Part shown: piece by piece, positions 61,967-64,000 of the stretch | How positions within the stretch are numbered: the stretch's first letter is position 1 | Layout of the letters: every line of letters starts with the position of its first letter | NCBI GenBank assembly: GCA_025331435.1 | Contig: JAIWNI010000055.1 | Location: forward strand, 124,001 to 188,000 | Direction: 5' to 3' | DNA from: Choanephora cucurbitarum | Lineage: Eukaryota; Mucoromycota; Mucoromycetes; Mucorales; Choanephoraceae | Length of the DNA stretch: 64,000 nucleotides | The notes under the pieces: generated by a model | What the model was told of the DNA's origin: nothing | What the model saw: only the letters and a program-made list of their open reading frames with translations | Database searches by the model: none | Made by a program: the position numbers and the translations under genes

Positions 61967-63016
61967 TTAAAGTTGTTCAATCCGACTTTCTCTTTTCATA
62001 GCATATAAAGCTAAGCCAGACCCAGGGCCAAACAGGAAACTACTGATGACCATCGTCTTGAGACCTTCAAGTGCATCTTCTAACCATGCCCAATAGACGA
62101 ATGTAGAGAAAAGCGCAACATTATCCCACATAAGCATGTAAGTTACTGGATTATCATGTGTTCCACCAAAAGTGAAAAAGAGCTGAATCCATTGTCTCAC
62201 CATCAAGTCAGGAGAAGGAGTTGTCTGGAACCATTTGATCCAAACCCAGTAGTAAAGGAACGCATTGATGCCAGCTATGGCAGCATACATCAGTTTGACG
62301 CTCTCGATACCATCTTTCTTGACGGGTGAGTCCAGATGCTTTATGAGAGACGGCAGAATGCATTCAATAAGCCCATAGACGATGGGAAAGTATTGAAAGG
62401 ACGCCAGAATGTTCCGTTGAGTGAGTCCTGGGCCATGAGACACTAAAAGAGCCACTGGTAAAAATTGACCAAATAAGGCAGCAGTCGCTATGCTGAATGT
62501 GTAGTGAGGTGCAACACTTGGAACACAATGTTCTTTTGTTGGCGTCAATGATTTTCCCTCAATACCTTCAGCTGTCTTTGGCTTGTCTTGGTGGCGAATA
62601 AGAGACCAACCATACCAAGGTAGCCATGCAAAAGGCACAATGACACCAGTACCGATCACGTTTCCCATGGTTATCATAAATGAGGCTAATAACTTGTGGT
62701 TGCTAAATCGAATGCGCTCAACTGACATAAGAGCATAAGCGGTCGTAGCCAGGCCGACCAATGTGGCTGTCATTGGAAAGCACATGGGATTGTTTATGGC
62801 TTCAGTACAAAAGCTGACCAGAACACAAACAATCTTGTCCAGAAAATCATTGAGTCCTGGTGCAGAATATACTTCAATCATCTTGCTTGGGTTTTTGCAA
62901 GTTGTCTTGTGAAGCACGTTAAAGGGCAATAATACATGGTGAAGGTGCTTTAGTAACAGATATCCAAAAGGGCTGAGAATAAAATATGATAATATATGGT
63001 TCCTTGAACGAGACAT
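61967..63016 (-). CDS. Multipass membrane protein, uncharacterised fungal family
   Basis: Single-exon frame of about 349 aa from ATG 63016 (MSRSRNH...); an internal ATG at 62881 (MIEVYSAPG) is an alternative start, giving 304 aa. About eight hydrophobic segments, for example FCTEAINNPMCFPMTATLVG, IVPFAWLPWYGWSLI, YTFSIATAALFGQFLPVALL, LMYAAIAGINAFLYYWVW. Hydrophilic loops contain PTKEHCVPSVAPHY and GIEGKSLT. The general shape resembles fungal integral membrane proteins linked to secondary metabolism, but I could not confirm any family. Topology and role unknown. Confidence 0.7.
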   Translation of the reverse strand: MSRSRNHILSYFILSPFGYLLLKHLHHVLLPFNVLHKTTCKNPSKMIEVYSAPGLNDFLDKIVCVLVSFCTEAINNPMCFPMTATLVGLATTAYALMSVERIRFSNHKLLASFMITMGNVIGTGVIVPFAWLPWYGWSLIRHQDKPKTAEGIEGKSLTPTKEHCVPSVAPHYTFSIATAALFGQFLPVALLVSHGPGLTQRNILASFQYFPIVYGLIECILPSLIKHLDSPVKKDGIESVKLMYAAIAGINAFLYYWVWIKWFQTTPSPDLMVRQWIQLFFTFGGTHDNPVTYMLMWDNVALFSTFVYWAWLEDALEGLKTMVISSFLFGPGSGLALYAMKRESRIEQL

Positions 63017-64000
63017 GGACAATAGAAAGAGCAAAACGATTTACGTCTTGAGGAAAGAGAAAGAAAGAACCAAGATTTACTGGTTAGAAGCGTTGTTTAT
63101 CTAAGGGTTCAATAAAATTAAGTTGATGATCATGCTAGATATCCTATTTCTAACTAATCACTATTCCCGAAAGAAAAAGCCGTGCTTGATAGAAATAGGC
63201 TTAAAATCGGTGTGTAGATTACTTGAAATACCCATACATTTGCATTCTGTGCTGATTCTAGAGCTTGTAATGACATAGTATACAGTAACAACACAAGTCG
63301 AAGCTATTTCGATCTCCATCAGATGGAAACAAAACACTAAGCAATATCTAGACAGACTCCATCTTTAAAGCTAACATATTAGTCTATGGAAAGACTATGT
63401 TAGTGAACTTTTTTGACATGACTTCTGAAACCCTCAAATACAAAAGCACTTCCCCAGGTGAAAGGAAAACCTCTTTCGCTAGCTCTAAGCAGCCTAGAAT
63501 TGACGATCAATATAAAACATTTTCTGTATCGTCGAAAGAGGTTTTGCAAAGAAAAGAAATATAAGAATGCAGATCGCCGGCTAACTCAGAAGGGGGAGTA
63601 AATCAACATCTTACTCCCCTCAACTCGCTCCCTCGAGTGGAATTGACGGGAGAAAATCAACTCACTCCCCTCTGGGTTAACCGGTAGATGTTTAGACAAG
63701 TTGGTAAACAGCAAAAGAAAAACAACGATATCTGAAGGAGACAACGTAATATCTGCTATTATGCAATTCCGAAAAGTCAACTGAATTGTATTGGCTTGAT
63801 AGATTGGAATCATTTAGTACAATTTGTTGGAGATAGAGGAACTAGTGTGGGTAGCGCAGTGAAAGGACATTGAAGATACGGTGGAAAGCGGTTTGAGGGA
63901 AATGTGAGGCAGAAGAGGCATAGTATGCATTATTAATGAGCATATGTTCTCTCAAACATGTCTCTATTGCTTTCAAAAATCGAAACACCCGCTGTTCATA
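63017..64000. other. Right-edge non-coding region with hairpin and repeated CTCCCC motif
   Basis: About 980 nt upstream of the membrane protein gene. A perfect 9-bp inverted repeat GGGGAGTAA / TTACTCCCC (63593-63601 and 63611-63619, 9-nt loop) is followed by another actcccctc copy around 63664. A minus-strand 75-codon frame (63586-63813) overlaps it with no family features. Nothing else recognised. Confidence 0.45.

Overview
This window is an AT-rich stretch of nuclear DNA from a filamentous fungus. The likely group is the early-diverging Mucorales (Mucor/Rhizopus type); I infer this from overall style and cannot name a species. Genes are split by many short GT-AG introns (about 50-90 nt, often ending in a T-rich run before AG), pyrimidine-rich tracts precede several start codons, and poly-A/T runs are common. 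Conserved eukaryotic genes are present: RPS23, mitochondrial EF-G, AOS1, MMS19 and Acinus. No bacterial-style operons, CRISPR arrays, rRNA, or tRNA genes were recognised.

Layout. 1-10.7 kb: two tandem full-length PDR/CDR-type ABC drug-efflux pumps on the minus strand; the first runs off the left edge. 11.2-16 kb: methylenetetrahydrofolate reductase and a DUF1688/URC4 uracil-catabolism protein. 17.2-18.9 kb: an isochorismatase-fold hydrolase convergent with COA8 (cytochrome oxidase assembly). 20.9-26.1 kb: MMS19/MET18 (cytosolic iron-sulfur targeting) convergent with MET16 (PAPS reductase). 27.6-29.2 kb: RPS23 and a mitochondrial J-domain protein. 29.2-34.4 kb: gene-poor, with one clearly decayed gene on the minus strand. 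34.5-41.3 kb: a WNK-type kinase, a short-chain dehydrogenase, a small unknown protein, and the SUMO E1 subunit AOS1. 42.2-46.2 kb: an ADF-H/coiled-coil/PH actin-type protein and a NIPA-type magnesium transporter. 46.2-49.9 kb: gene-poor, with microsatellites and a probable gene relic. 49.9-54.7 kb: an RRM protein, a small serine-rich protein, and a secreted or cell-surface protein. 55.1-63.0 kb: inositol monophosphatase, MEF1, an Acinus homologue, aldose 1-epimerase, and a multipass membrane protein.

How the genes fit together. This is mostly a housekeeping region without an obvious cluster. Three genes bear on methionine and sulfur metabolism: MTHFR makes methyl-THF, MET16 makes sulfite, and MMS19/MET18 matures Fe-S enzymes such as sulfite reductase. 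MTHFR and MET16 share an exact 16-nt word upstream of their starts. Mitochondrial biogenesis is represented by COA8, the J-protein and MEF1, and RNA processing by Acinus and the RRM protein.

The most useful unusual signals are: near-identical tracts in both nucleotide-binding domains of the two ABC genes (a gene-conversion signature), two GC-AG introns, micro-exons of 9 and 14 nt, a fungal WNK kinase with a C-terminal SAM-like domain, and two convergent gene pairs with exactly 48 nt between their stops. I found no convincing undescribed biological system. Exon boundaries were joined by eye from splice signals and reading-frame continuity; where all exons are listed the total is a multiple of three.
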